The notes under the pieces are model-generated. The model saw nothing but the letters and a program-made list of their open reading frames with translations. It had not been told where the DNA came from and did no database searches. From Ecdyonurus torrentis (Eukaryota > Arthropoda > Insecta > Ephemeroptera > Heptageniidae), in contig OX439127.1 in assembly GCA_949318235.1 (NCBI GenBank), forward strand, positions 4,964,436-5,028,435: a stretch of DNA of 64,000 nt. Reading direction: 5' to 3'. Below are positions 37,940 to 51,122 of this stretch, piece by piece. Numbering within the stretch: the stretch's first letter is position 1; every line of letters begins with the position of its first letter. The position numbers and the translations under genes are program-made.

Positions 37940-40900
37940 TTGATTAAAGGCATTGAAAACATGAAATAACACGTTCTTTTTAATCATTAAACACAAAATG
38001 GGATCCATAACGGAATAATTTCACACTGCGCAGTTATATCTAAAAATTATGCAGCAACACTTATTTTAAAATGTAAATTACAGATGCACTTTAGTATATT
38101 ACAGCATTGTACACTGTACAACTACATACAAAATGATAAAAGATAATTCTTAAGCAAATATTATAATAAGCAAAGCCTATCTTCAGTTTGGCTTTGATAT
38201 TATGTATGTTTTGTTATATTTTATGTCACCCGCTTATACTAAATTTTATTTTTCATTATTATTGCATATTTCAATTTTAATTTATTTCCTATATTTACTA
38301 AAGATTTGATTAGATTTAATATTATCAACAAATTAATGTACCAAAAATTAACGTAAGTGAAAATAAAAATTTAATTTCAATTTACTGAACTTAAAATTAT
38401 GTTGAATTTATAACGAATAGATGCGCTACAAAAACTAAATAATCAATTTATTTACAGCTAAAAATTAGATTACCATTTTTACCATTATATGCTACACTCT
38501 AGATGTTATTTAACAATGATTGAGTTAAATATTAAAGTATATATATTATCAATATGCAAAAACTATTTACTGTTCGACTTCTGTGTTATGCGTACTTTTT
38601 GTGATATTTTTAATGCGTAGTATACTTCTGAATCTATTTTTATTATTTATATAATTTTTTATATTTAACTTTTTTGCTGCAACAACGTATATAAACGATT
38701 ATGAAATTAAATTTTAAAGAATTTATTTCAAAAATGCAAAACCTACTTTCGGTTCGACTTCTGTGTTATGCGTGTGTTTTTGTGTTTTTTTAATATTTTT
38801 AATGCCATGTGTGTATACTCCCATTTCGATTTCTATTATTTTTATTTGTTTTTTAATTTTAATTTACCTGCTACAACTTCCTAAGTTGAGTTCAAATATT
38901 ATAAAAATAACAAATTTTAATAAAAAATAGGCAGCGTAAAAGAATCTTTAAGGACATAAAAAAACATTTCTTAAAAGCTAAGGTTTGATAAATATAGAGA
39001 CTAAAGCCACTCAGCGCAGTTTTATGAAATGTTTAAATTGCAGCAATTTGATATTTTTATTTAAGTTGCAGCTTGAAATTAGGTTACATCGGCAAGCTAA
39101 ATTGAGGAACTACTTAAAAATTGTTTAAATTTATTTCTAAAGCGAATAAAAATAATATGCAAAACATTTTTTACATTCGGTTTCTTTATTATGTGTAAAT
39201 TTTGATATATTATGTGTGTCATGCACATTCACTAAAATTATTTTTTAATATTATTTCTTGTCTTAAATTGTTAAATTTACTCACTAAAATTACTTGAGCA
39301 GTGTCCAAGTATTATAACAATAACATACTGAAAAAAAAAAAAAAAAAGGAAATTAACAGGTTCTCTCAGACCTAAAAAATGACACTTCTAATAATAAGTT
39401 TCATTATATATAGACTAAAATGTTTGTTCTTAGGTACATCATAGGTTTATGATTCAGTAAATAATTTAATTTGTAATGTAGACCTAACAAATAGGAAACC
39501 ACAGAATGTAAGACTGTAGAACTACATGAATGTTTGAATTTTATTCTAAAGCGTATAATATTATATAGAAGGCAAAACGTATTTTTTGTTTGGTTTCTGT
39601 AAAATACGTAATAATATATTTGTACAGTGTAATGCACATACGCACATATCAATTTTTTTTGTTATTACTGGCATTTCATATTTCAATTAACTCGCTACAT
39701 TTTCTTAGCTGTGATTAAATATTATACAAAGATCATATTTAAATAAAAAATCAACAACGTGGATCTTTGAACATTGAAGCATCTAAGAACAAAGATGTTA
39801 GTCTTTATTTAATGAAATTTAATAATAGAAGTGTCATTTTTTAGGTCTGAAAGAACCCTTGAAATTGTCTTTTTTTTATTTCAGTATGTTATTTCAATAA
39901 TATTTAGCAGGCTCAAGTAATTTTAGCGATTAAAGTGAACAATTGAAAATTAGAAATAATATTAAAAAATGAGTTTAGTGAATGTGCATGACACACATAA
40001 TGTAACAAAATTTACGCGTAATAAAGGAATTCAATATAAAATAAGTTTTGCATATTATTATTATTTGCTTTAGAAATAAATTTAAACAATTTTTAAGTAG
40101 TTCCTCAATTTAGCTGGCCGATGTAACCTAATTTCAAGCTGCAACTTAAATAAAAGTATCAAGTTGCTGCAATTTAAAATTTTTAAAAAACAGCGCTGAG
40201 TGGCTTTGTCTCTATTTAATGAACTTTAGCATTTAGGAAAGGAAATGTAATGTTTAAATGCAGTAACTATATATAGTATATAAAATAGTATAAATATATA
40301 CTATTTTTTAGTTTCCAACTTATAATTAGGTTTTATCGGCAAGCTAAATTGTAAAACTACTTATAAATTGTTTGAGTTTCTTTCTACAGCGAATAATAAT
40401 ATTATGCAAAAACCCTCTTTTATATTCAGTTTCTTTATTTTGTGTAAGTTTTGTTATCTTATATGTGTCATGCACATACACTCAATTCGATTTTAAATTG
40501 TTATTACTTTTTTTATTTCAAATAATTCGCTATAAGTTAAGCTGATGATACGCTTAATCTTTTTTTTTAATAAAATAATATATGTAACAAATTTAAATAA
40601 AAAACAGGCAATGTGCAAGCATTCATAGTCATAAAAAAGTTCATACTCCTGATAATAGATTTCATTGTATAAAAACTAAAGTCTTTGTGCGTTGGTATAT
40701 CTTATGTTTAAAATGTAGTCACTTATTTATTTTTGTATAGACACCTTGAAACTAAGTAACAAAAGCATGCCACTTTGTACAACTACATAAATAAACTTTC
40801 AAATTAATTATAAAACGTATGATAGTAATATGCAAAACCTAATTTTTAGTTCGGTTCCTGTATTATTCGTATTTATTGTTTTATTTAATGTATCATACAC

Positions 40901-41050
40901 AAACAATTAAATTGATTTGATATTTATACTACTTGTTTTTTTATATACTTTTATTTATTTGCTATGAAGCTTAGGTTGTGTTTAAATATTATAAAAATAT
41001 CAAATTAAAATAATAAGGTAGCTTATTACACTTATTAGTATCATGAGGCA
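37940..41050. repeat. Array of divergent ~400 bp monomers, unit 2
   Basis: Cores start near 38166, 38555, 38735, 39160, 39565, 40400 and 40840 on the plus strand, with one minus core near 40010. The order matches unit 1 except that the block with the large palindrome and the SINE is missing. Confidence 0.75.
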
Positions 41051-41489
41051 AAAAATTATATACTTTATCTTATAAATTTTATTATACAAAACTGATGATA
41101 ATTTTTACCAGAATGTATATAAATGTGGCCCCACAAGAGAGAGTGAAAATACTATAGAGTATGCAATTTGAGTGAATATTTCTGTTTATGACGTCTTAAA
41201 CAGGCAAAAACTAGTGTGAAAATGTTGTGCGGACTGAATATTTAATGTTATTTGTAAGTCATATTAAGTGTTTTGTGATGCAAATAATAATTTTTTCATG
41301 TTTTTTTTTATGCTTTTAAATAACTTATATTAATCCTAAATATAACAGTTAAAACTTTCAATGTATATCCAATATTTTATAAATTGGCATATCTTGACCT
41401 AGTTTAGCACCAGCTAGCTATGATGACCTGAATGCAGCACAATTTATGTATTTTTTTTATTTCATATTAATTTGTACTTTTTTTTTTTG

Positions 41490-42490
41490 AAGATTAGTAA
41501 TATAGTAGTGATTTATTAATATTATATATATCTATTTTGTAGCTTATTTTAATTTTATCTAATTTAAATTGAAAGTATATTTTTAAGAAAGTATATATTT
41601 GTTTTCATATCATCACTAACGAATCCAAGTGACTTTGATTGCTCAAGATATGATGCAGTAACTTGAAATAATATTTATATACACGCAGACTAATTGTAAT
41701 TTCGCGAGTTTCAGATGCATTTTTTAAAATTTTTGTTGCAGTTAGGGCATAATTGAGGCTTGCAAACTATCACATACATTTTAAACTACATTTCAAATAA
41801 AACCAATAAAAAAGAAATATCTTTTTATTTATTTATTTATTTTTTTTATACTGGCAACACCGGATTGCCTCACCTCACATTTATATTTGCAACATTTTTA
41901 ATTGCAAATTTCGGGTGTAGGACATTATTTAGTTTGTTCGTAAATGTCAATATTTTTTTATTGTTTGATTGATTATTAATTTAATAAATTAAGTAACTAG
42001 ATAATTATTATTATTAATTATTATTAATAAATAAATAATCAAACAATAAAAAAATGTTGACATTTATTAAAAAAACTAAAAAATGTCCTATATACACCCG
42101 AAATTTGCAATTAAAAATGTTGTAAATATAAATGTGAGGTGAGGCAATTCGGTGATGCCAGTATCTAAAAAAAAAAAAAAAAAAAAAAAAAATGTATTGG
42201 TTTTATTTGAAATGTAGTTTAAAATGTATGTGAGAGTTTGCAAGCCTCAATTATGTCCTAACTGCAACAAAATTTTTAAAAAATGCATCTGAAACTCGCG
42301 AAATTGCAATCAGGCTGCGTGTATATAATTAGTATTTCAAGTTACTTCAAGTTGCTTCATATCTTGATCAATCAAAATCACTTGGATTCGTTAGTGATGA
42401 TTGATGATAAATAAAACAAATATATATTTGCTTTAAAGTATAATTTCAATTTGAATTAGAATGTATTAAAATAAGCTACCAAATAATAAT
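41490..42490. mobile_element. Foldback element, unit 2 copy
   Basis: Counterpart of 27530-28510 with the same landmarks on both arms. The site of the unit 1 TA expansion is here the short ATATATATTTG (about 42420). An A-run (42169-42192) lies in the right arm. Confidence 0.82.
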
Positions 42491-42669
42491 ATTAATAATA
42501 AATCACTGTTCTTTCTCTCATACATATTTAGATGCATTAAAACTATCATAACTTGATCACAGTTATTTCTTATAAGTACATGCATATTACATTTTAATGT
42601 GTAATTAAAATGAGATTTGGTAATACACTATAACATGGTAATCATAATATATAATAAAATAAAATATTG

Positions 42670-42875
<206 letters not shown>

Positions 42876-43574
42876 AGACTGCAGTTTATTTTCTTGATTT
42901 TTTTAATTCCTATTCCCATTTTTTTTACTAGGTTGTTTTCAAGTATGTGACAAAACTATTAACAAAAAAAAAGAAGAGTAAATAATTTCTCACGGAAAAT
43001 AGTCAAAAACCATGTTTGTCCTATGCTGTGCAGTGTTTTTAATTGCTCCAAGATGGCATCGTGCGTACTTACCCTTTAATGCGAGTTATATCAAGGAATA
43101 CTATAGGATGCCTGTGCTTTTTATTTATAGACTTTTGTAAAAAAATATTTTTATATTTTAAACACAAAAATTTCAATTAAAGATACCAGAGCTTGAAAGG
43201 ATTTAAAATCTCCAACATATCCGATATGCTATTATACTTTTTTTTTTTTTTTTTTTTTTTAATTATAGTGTTTATAGTGTTTCATGCATCCATTTTTTTA
43301 TTTCTGTTTTTACTTTTTTTACGTCATCCAACTCTCTACCACACAATTACGTTTTGTGTTCACACCAATTTATCCTTACAATTTTTAAGCTTCACACACA
43401 TACAATCACCTCTATGTGCTAGTTTTTCCCAATTGCTAGTTTACATATTTACATATAACTATTATTTAATTAAATCTATAAATATGCAGAAAATAAATGA
43501 TAAAAAGCAAGATCAGGAATAATAATAATAGATAGGAGTTTGTATTTTTGCTGTGTTAACAACCTGTAGCGATC

Positions 43575-43578
<4 letters not shown>

Positions 43579-43612
<34 letters not shown>

Positions 43613-43613
43613 A
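43579..43613. repeat. (TC)n microsatellite, unit 2
   Basis: About 35 bp, the short counterpart of 29493-29569. Confidence 0.9.
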
Positions 43614-43958
43614 ATGAAAGATACCAATTTTATAGATTGTAATTGAAAATATGTTTATCCCAATGCTAAAATATTAATGCAAGATGACTTTAAAAAATAA
43701 TAAGATAAATGTAAGAATAATTATAAAATATGTCTTCTAAGTATCTATGTTAACAAAAATTAAATGAACTTTATTAGTAGGGAAGTGCAATTCTTACTGA
43801 ATTCATAAAGTCTATGTTGTAAAAAAATAATAATATATAAAGATTTAGAATAAGTTTTCTTAATTGCTTCTTCTTCTTTTTCTTTTTTTTTTTTCTTCCG
43901 AAAAGAAAAAAGAAAAGAAAAGGCACAGTAACAGGTTTATTGTCAAAATGTAAGTTAA

Positions 43959-44942
43959 GAGAGTAGGGGACCGACGTCGGCCATGAGACTCAAACTTTTA
44001 TCGTCAAAAAAATCTGAAATTTTGCACAATGATATTTTAGCTTGAGATAATTTCAAATATATAAAAAAAATAGAGGGTCACAGTGCAAATTAATGTTATA
44101 TGATTTTTTGAAATTTTAAGCCCATAATTAAGTAGGGACCAGATCTCCAGTTTGTTCAGTTTTTGAAATATGCATGCTAGGTCACATCTGAGTCCAGATG
44201 TCCACGAATCATGAAGTTTTATTGCCAAAAATGCAAAAAAGTTTGGACTGAAAAAAACTGTTTTTGAAATTTGAAATCGGTCAGTTATTTTAAGTTTTTG
44301 TCAGTTTTCTCCAGTTTTTCTCAGTTTTCGGAAACTGAAAATGGACTTTTACCATACAAAAACTTAAAATGACATGTTAAAAAAAAAATAATAATATTTT
44401 GATATAATTATTTTCAATGCATATCTCAAAAGTCAAAACTATCTAAATTCAACTGAACACCATTAAAAAAATGGTTAAAAAGAAGTTCAAAAAGACAAAA
44501 AACAGCTCTCATTCTAACTCGCTGGTATAGTGTATCGGATAATAATTTAACCGCTTTTTTAAAAAAAAAATTCATAAAAAAAAATAAATTTTATCCTTTT
44601 TTCTTCATAAATTTTTATTTTAAAGTATAATTATTTAAACTGAATTTCACTGTTTTTATATAATTGAACTGAAAGTGAACTGATTTTGCTGTTTTTGCAA
44701 ACTGATTACGCAAAAAAACTGGACTGAATTCAGTACTGAAAATGCACATTTTCAAAACTGAAAATCCGGTCCCTACCCATAAGGCCCAATGTTAATATCA
44801 ATAATTTTTTTCTTTTTTCGGGACGGTCAGATATCATGAAATTTGTATTACGGCTAGGTGTGACCCCTAGCTACACAATGACACCAAATTTAGACCCAAA
44901 ACACTTCTAGTTTTTTAGATATAAGGCCTGTACCCTTCTCCC
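43959..44942. mobile_element. TTAA-flanked MITE, unit 2, split by a nested insertion
   Basis: Same family as 30045-30386, with TTAA at 43955-43958 and 44943-44946. It is enlarged by the insertion at 44128-44775. The outer terminus has drifted (GAGAGTAGGGG). Confidence 0.78.
44128..44775. mobile_element. Nested ~650 bp hAT-like non-autonomous element
   Basis: Ends are TAGGGACCAGAT and, inverted, TAGGGACCGGAT. CCCATAA flanks both sides (44121-44127 and 44776-44782), with five extra bases (TTAAG) on the left. The unit 1 MITE has one CCCATAA at this place. The termini fit the hAT pattern; a 7 bp duplication is one short of the usual 8. The interior is rich in CAGTTTT and ACTGAAAA motifs and has no long ORF. 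Confidence 0.7.
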
Positions 44943-45346
44943 TTAAGTTCATGTTTTGTTTTTATTGATGCCAAGCTGAAGAGAGCCGTGACATATAAGG
45001 TTGACTTTGTTGTAAGAAACATTTAATTATATGCCACCTTCTGTTAAATCTTTATTGCATTATCACCTATTCATAGACTTAAAAAAATGTTACATAATAT
45101 TGATTTTACCACTCATTTGATATAACAAAAGGTGGTGTAAATATAAGTTTATAAAAAAAATGAAAGAGGGCTAATTATTATGTTAAAAAATAAATAAATA
45201 TTCGAAATACTGATACTCAAATAAAAGATTATAATAATAAAAGTTACTGTATCTAATAATGATAGCGTCTTGGCTATATAATGCTCAGGTTAAACATATG
45301 TTATGTCTTCAATTTGATTTTGTTTCACATTTTTGGGTCATATATA

Positions 45347-45446
45347 CACTCCCCCCGAATAAATCTGACCGGTCGCGTTAAAGTCTCCTCATATATTTAA
45401 CATTTGGAGACATGAACGCTGCGGTCAGATTTATTTGGGGGGAGTG
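45347..45446. mobile_element. 100 bp palindromic Tc1/mariner-like MITE
   Basis: Ends CACTCCCCCCGAATAAATCT and its inverse are flanked by TA on both sides (45345-45346 and 45447-45448). The unit 1 counterpart (near 30793-30800, GTCATGTACAGTATAAAC) is empty with one TA. A TA target duplication fits Tc1/mariner. Confidence 0.85.
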
Positions 45447-45899
45447 TACAGTATAAACTCAGAACAAGAAAAATGTCTTTTTAGCACTATTAGTCGTGGT
45501 TGTATTTTAAAGCTACTAAAAAAATATATGCCCTCTGTATCTTTGTCTTTTTATGTTATACACACTTGCAAATTGCAATACAATGTAAAAAATAAAAAAT
45601 ATATAAATTAATTAAAAAATAAAAAAAGTTATGGTACCTTTAAAAATGTAAGAAAATTGGAAGGTCATCATGCTAGATTTTAAATTATGATTTCTTGAGG
45701 GTTTAGTCCCATAAGAGCTCACGTTAATTTCAATAATTACTTTTAACTTTCTAATGGCATCATAAACTTTCATAGTTTTCTTTTAAATTTTGAAATACAA
45801 TCAACTATATACAACCCTTAATAGACACACTGCAAAGGCAAGTGCTTTTTGTTATGTTATACTTGTGAAATGGATTGTGAATTCTTTTGATTAATATTA

Positions 45900-46170
45900 C
45901 TTAACTTACTTTAAAGGAATAGACTGGAGAAAAACATAAGCATTTATATCACAAAACACTTGATGGGATTTACAAAAATAACGTTAGTTTGTCCCAAAAC
46001 ACAAGAGTAGCAGAGATTAGCAAATTCGATTTATGCAACCCGCTTAACATTTTCATACTAATTTTTGCATGTTTCTGACGTCATAAACATGAATTTTCAC
46101 GCAAATTGCATACTTTACAGTTTTTTCACGCTCTCTCGTGGGGATACATTAATATTCTGTTAAAAATTAT
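45900..46170 (-). repeat. Dispersed repeat family (GTTGTGCGGGCTGCAT), inverted copy
   Basis: Reverse-complement relative of 12690-12960, 27060-27320 and 41090-41290. The flanking 45540-45900 and 46170-47010 show no gene; an A-run is at 46849-46877. Confidence 0.7.
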
Positions 46171-47012
46171 CATCAGTTTTGAAGATCCCATTTCGTGTAT
46201 ATTCATTAAAAAGCACATGTTGTTTTATGCGGTCTATATATGGCTTTAATATGTCCAAACTTTATTGTTACAACAAAAATTTAGTACGTTAGTGTCCGTA
46301 TTCTCTACTTTCTAAGAGGAAAGTTTGATTTAATATCTTTAAAAAGCACTGGAATCAAAGTTAAGTACTTAAAAAATGAGTTTTTGAAGATCTATTTTGA
46401 ATCAGTTACGATGCTATATAAGGACAAAAATAATAACCTACCATGCTGAAAATGTAGGTATATATACAACCTTTTAAAATAATACTCATTTAATTATTAT
46501 CTAATTTATGATACTATTATTTATTTTATATTTATTTATTTATATATTTAATATATTATTTATTTTGTATATTTTATACAGTTTTTGAATCATCGTATAT
46601 CGTGTATAGTAAGTATTAAAAAATCTCCTTTTTATAAAAGTTGTTATAAATAAATATTTTGTAAATATTAATTGGTGTTGGAAAGAAATAAACAGGCATC
46701 AAAATATATTTTTATTTTTTGATCAAAATACAAAGTATATGGCTCTTGATTAGAAATTAGAGTAAATCAAACTATACATTAGCATACTGAAATATTTTTA
46801 ATCCATAAAAACAGTACAAATTTATATAACATATACCAATTTAATTGAGCAAAAAAAAAAAAAAAAAAAAAAAAAAATAGAATAAGAAAAAACAAAAAAC
46901 AAAAAACTTACAGTTAAAATTAATAATGTTTGAAAATAAGTTTTCTGTTTTTATAATTAAGAAAAAAGAAGCTCGTATAATATACTCGTGTTTATTTTTA
47001 ATTCATTTACAT

Positions 47013-47045
47013 ATGCGTACGCACCCTATAAGGGTGCGTACGCAT
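47013..47045. repeat. Perfect 33 bp palindrome
   Basis: Arms of 15 bp (ATGCGTACGCACCCT and its inverse) enclose a 3 bp loop. It abuts the repeat copy at 47040-47340, so it may be a transposon end joined to an inverted end. Confidence 0.85.
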
Positions 47046-47510
47046 GACGTCATTCTGAGTGCTTTTTGATGCTCACCTTGAGCAATGAATAACATTGCTC
47101 AGAGCATAGGACAAACGTAGTTTTTGGCTATTTTCTTTGGAAAATTAGCTATTTTTTTTATCATTATTATTTTTCTTGCATACTTGAGGTACTAATTCAA
47201 CCTGATTACAGCATCAATGCTCTCAAAAAAATTGCTAAGTATTTTTAAACTGGGTAAATGTGCCATTTTCCTATACCGGCTAATGTTATTTAGTACTCAC
47301 TTATGGCGTCGACTTAAACATCAATGAAACCACCCTATACAATCGATCTTATATTTAAAACATTTAAAAGGTGGCTATATAAAAGTCGATGCCATCTGTG
47401 AGCACTATAATTAACACATATGCGCCACAGATATGCAGATATCGAAAAATGACACATTTTGTCAGTGTTTAAAAATACTTTTTGAAATATTTTGAGAGTA
47501 TTGAGCTGGT

Positions 47511-47512
<2 letters not shown>
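47040..47512. repeat. Dispersed repeat ending ACCACCCTAT, with an inverted partner
   Basis: 47040-47340 matches 15390-15703. The next 47370-47512 reads as its partial inverse (GTGGCTATATAAAAGTCGAT, then GACACATTTTGTCAGTGTTT). An A-run (47516-47556) follows. Confidence 0.6.
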
Positions 47513-47559
<47 letters not shown>

Positions 47560-48011
47560 TTGTATCCCGCGGTTTAAATTTTAACTAAAATTAATAATTA
47601 AATAAAATTAAGCCAATACTTCACATTATCAAGACACGGCACTGGCAAAAGGGGGTCATCAGGTCAATCACTATTCTATGTTTTTGTTTCTAAATATATA
47701 TATGTATAAGAATATTTTTTATTTTGTCAAATTAAATGAAATTTGTATATGTATAAAAATGTAAAAAAATTATAATAATATAACTGAACCGATACCGATA
47801 AAGCCTAGGCCTTGGTTGGATTTCTATACAAGTGATGTACGTATAATTATATAATAAAAAAAAAAAAAAAAAAAAAAGTTAATTTTGGCCTTGTTAAATT
47901 GAATGAGAGGTTTAATGTTTGAATTTCTTGCTTCAGAATTTTTAAATCCCGTTCAATTTCATACCATCATAAAGTATGTAGGATGTGAACGAGCTGCATG
48001 TATAAGAAAAA

Positions 48012-48205
48012 AGATGAAAAATGTGCTCATAATGTTATGACTCCAAAGAGTCTGACGCCAGAAATTTCAGTTTCTCACTGTCGGCCTTTCATTATTAAAA
48101 TGCAATTTTGATTCATAATTTCGAAATTTAGCTGCGTGAGAAACTGAAATTTCTGACGAAATCCAGACCCTTTTTAGAGTCGCCATTTCGCACATTTTTC
48201 TCCCC
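48012..48205. mobile_element. ~195 bp hairpin MITE
   Basis: Left arm GAAAAATGTGCTCATAATG to CAGAAATTTCAGTTTCTCAC returns inverted as GTGAGAAACTGAAATTTCTG to TTCGCACATTTTTC. No coding role. The minus-strand frame across it (48067-48330) is explained by the hairpin. Confidence 0.75.
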
Positions 48206-49424
48206 CCGTTCCTATGCGACCCTTGCCGCAATGATTGACAGATGTCCGGTTTGCCAGTGAAAATAAGTGCTGAAATATTTGAAGTTGTCGCTATAAAGTA
48301 ATCTAAAATATAATCAATAAAATGAAGCAAAAATAAAATATTTCATATTTTTTTTAGCCAAAAATGACATTTATCCTATGCTGGGTAATGTTAAATATTG
48401 CTTCAGTATTGCGTCGAAGCGCATTCACCCGTTTTTTTATGCATTAATTTTATATATTACAAAAATAAATTTTATAAACGAAATATTTTTTACCACCTAA
48501 AAGTTTGAAACTTTTTTCAACATCTCTTGTAGTTTTAAAATTGACCGCTAGATATCAGAAGCGTTCAGTTATTTTTCGAACGCTTGAGCAGGAGGGAAAG
48601 GGGGAAAGCATTTGTTATTGTTTGTTGTATGACGTGGATTGATAATGTTGAGTTTAAAATAACGAATATTGCATGCATGTTTTAGTTGGTTTACTGCACA
48701 TTTTACTATAATAGTAAGTAAATATTTATAATTAGATCGTTTAATATGTAAAGACAGTTTAATGACATGTTAAAATAACCGGAAAATCAAGAAAAACATG
48801 ACTAGAACTTTCTCATTTTGTCGATGTTCATATCAATGTTTATTTTTTAAGTTTTTTTAATTCTATAATTCTACAGCAATTAAATAAAATTAAAATGTAT
48901 AATGTTTGAGAACTCAAATTAGTTTTATATTTAGATACAAGTTTAAATGTAAAATAAATGTAATTTGAGCTTAAAATCATAGATGAATGTAACATGGTTT
49001 GCGGCTTTTTCGCATCCGATTTTTCTCGATTCGATGAATTTAAAAAAGAATGTATGTACATATATTGGACTTACTTGCATTTGTACTTTCTACAAAAATA
49101 TATCAACACTTTTACATGTTTTAAGACGGTAAAATGCTCTTATTATTTTAAACCATTCGCAGTAATCAGTCGTTATATAATTTGACTTTTCCAGTCCTCG
49201 GGATTGAGCCCTGTGATAGCAATATAGAGTATGGACGTACCGAAAGTTATCCTCACAGTCATCCTGGTACAATATTAGATTAAAACTATAAGCAGAGCAA
49301 AAAAAATTATACACCTTGCTCTACCTGCTTAGCTTACCTGAAAAGGTGTACAGATTTTTCACCCACACAGTAAAAGAAATGTACTATGTCACAGTTTTCC
49401 TCTTTACCTACACGGGGCTTGCTT
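48206..49424. other. Intergenic DNA, no gene seen
   Basis: Somewhat less AT-rich than average at 48540-48640. No exon of SMC1 or of any other recognised family was found. Confidence 0.45.
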
Positions 49425-49432
49425 GTCCCAGG

Positions 49433-49834
49433 CAGGGGCGGACTGGGGCTCCACGGCCCTTCGAGATACCTAAAGAGACGGCCCACACCCACTGGGGGGT
49501 CTGGGGGGCAAAGCCCCCCAGAATCGCGCCGCAGGCGAAAATTTTACTAAAAAGGGGCGTGGCATGCTAATTTCACAATCGTTTTACGTAAGAAAAAAGA
49601 AGAAGAAGAAGAAAAAAAAAAAAAAAGGCACGAATAGAAAAGATTCATGTATAAAAATATTATATTTATTTGCATGAATTTTGTTTTGACCAAGTTCATC
49701 CAAAGCATGATATACTAATAAGCGCAAGAGCATGATATTGTTGGATCAGTTATCGCCATAAGAATTTATTATAGTTATATCAATTTCTAAACTATCCATA
49801 AAATCTATGGATAGTAATATCTATTCTTCCCTTT

Positions 49835-49878
<44 letters not shown>

Positions 49879-49959
49879 TGCCGTTTGCTGCAAAGACGGC
49901 CCTCTTTAGCCACGGCCCTTCGAGATAATCTCGAAATCTCGGCGCTCAATCCGCCACTG
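49433..49959. mobile_element. 527 bp hAT-like non-autonomous element with 8 bp TSD
   Basis: Ends CAGGGGCGGACTGGGG and, inverted, CAGTGGCGGATTGAGC. Internal inverted blocks share ACGGCCCTTCGAGAT. A perfect 8 bp duplication, GTCCCAGG, flanks it (49425-49432 and 49960-49967), the hallmark of hAT elements. It contains an AAAAGGGGCGTGGC stretch and a ~38 bp T-run, but no transposase frame. Confidence 0.9.
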
Positions 49960-50335
49960 GTCCCAGGGGGCTAAAAAAGTCAAATAAATGACAAATTTTT
50001 ATTGAATTATCTTAGGGATGTACTAAATTACTTATTTTTAAGTATACTTTAACATTAAAATGCTGATATATAATATGACTTATGTTTGTTTCTTTGTGTT
50101 TCCAGGTTGACAAACAAGTGGAGCTGTCTTTGTTTTGTTTGTTCCACAACGAGTGTAAGATAGAGGAGTACACGACAGACCTGGAGAATCAGCAAAGTTG
50201 TGTGCTTAAAATTGAGAGGTCCAAGGAGAGCAAGGAAAGATCTCGTCACGAGAGATATGGCTAACATTGAGCAGGAGGTCCGAGAAACGGTGATTAACTC
50301 TGCTAATGTTTCTTCTTTAAAACTTTTTTTTTATC

Positions 50336-50420
<85 letters not shown>
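50336..50420. repeat. (TA)n microsatellite in an SMC1 relic intron
   Basis: About 85 bp, between the first two exon remnants. Confidence 0.95.
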
Positions 50421-50430
<10 letters not shown>

Positions 50431-50871
50431 TATAATATTAGAGTAAGAATTAACATACCTTTTATTATCCATAAATTAGACATATGAAAAACGTTTATTT
50501 TGTTTTGACGTTGCTTTCGTAGTGTTGCTCTCTCTTAAATTGTCATTCGTTGTGTTGCCAGGAGTCTGACAACTGAGATCAGATTGACATTGATCAAGGC
50601 CAAGGAGAAGGTGACTCAACACCACAAGAAGCTGGAGACGGCTAAGAAGTGGCTGGCCCAAGCTTAGTAAGCTCACGAGGCTCACATGGAGGACGTCGCT
50701 GAGCTGGACGAGGTGGACAAGAAGAAGAGTACACCTTGGCTGGAGAGCGTCAATCTCAAGGTAGCTATATTGCTGGCATGTATAAAGTATAAGTGGTATA
50801 AGTACAGTATAAAATGAACTACAGTATACTGTTAAAAAAAATCATTGTAGTTCGGACTAATAATAAATAGC

Positions 50872-51122
50872 GATAGCAGCGCTGACCTTACTTACCTACC
50901 ACAGTAGAAGTTGTACGGAGAGGTGGAGGTCTCACGTCGCAGACAGTTTGGTTGTAATGTTTTTATAAGTAAGATTTCGTCATCACAATGATTGATAATG
51001 TCATTAATATATGACGAGAGCTGTCAGTTATGAACATTTTTATAACTGTGTTCCACGTGAGACCTCGACCTCTCCATACATCCTCCACTGTGATAAGTAA
51101 GGCCTTGGTATCTCTATCCTTT
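50872..51122. mobile_element. ~250 bp hairpin MITE in an SMC1 relic intron
   Basis: Left arm (AGCGCTGACCTTACTTACC to GGAGGTCTCACGT) is inverted at the right (ACGTGAGACCTCGACCTC to AAGTAAGGCCTTGGTATC). Arms are about 75 bp and imperfect. Confidence 0.72.

Noticed and set aside
48067..48330. 87-codon minus-strand ORF
   Set aside because: Mostly explained by a hairpin MITE; no recognisable family.
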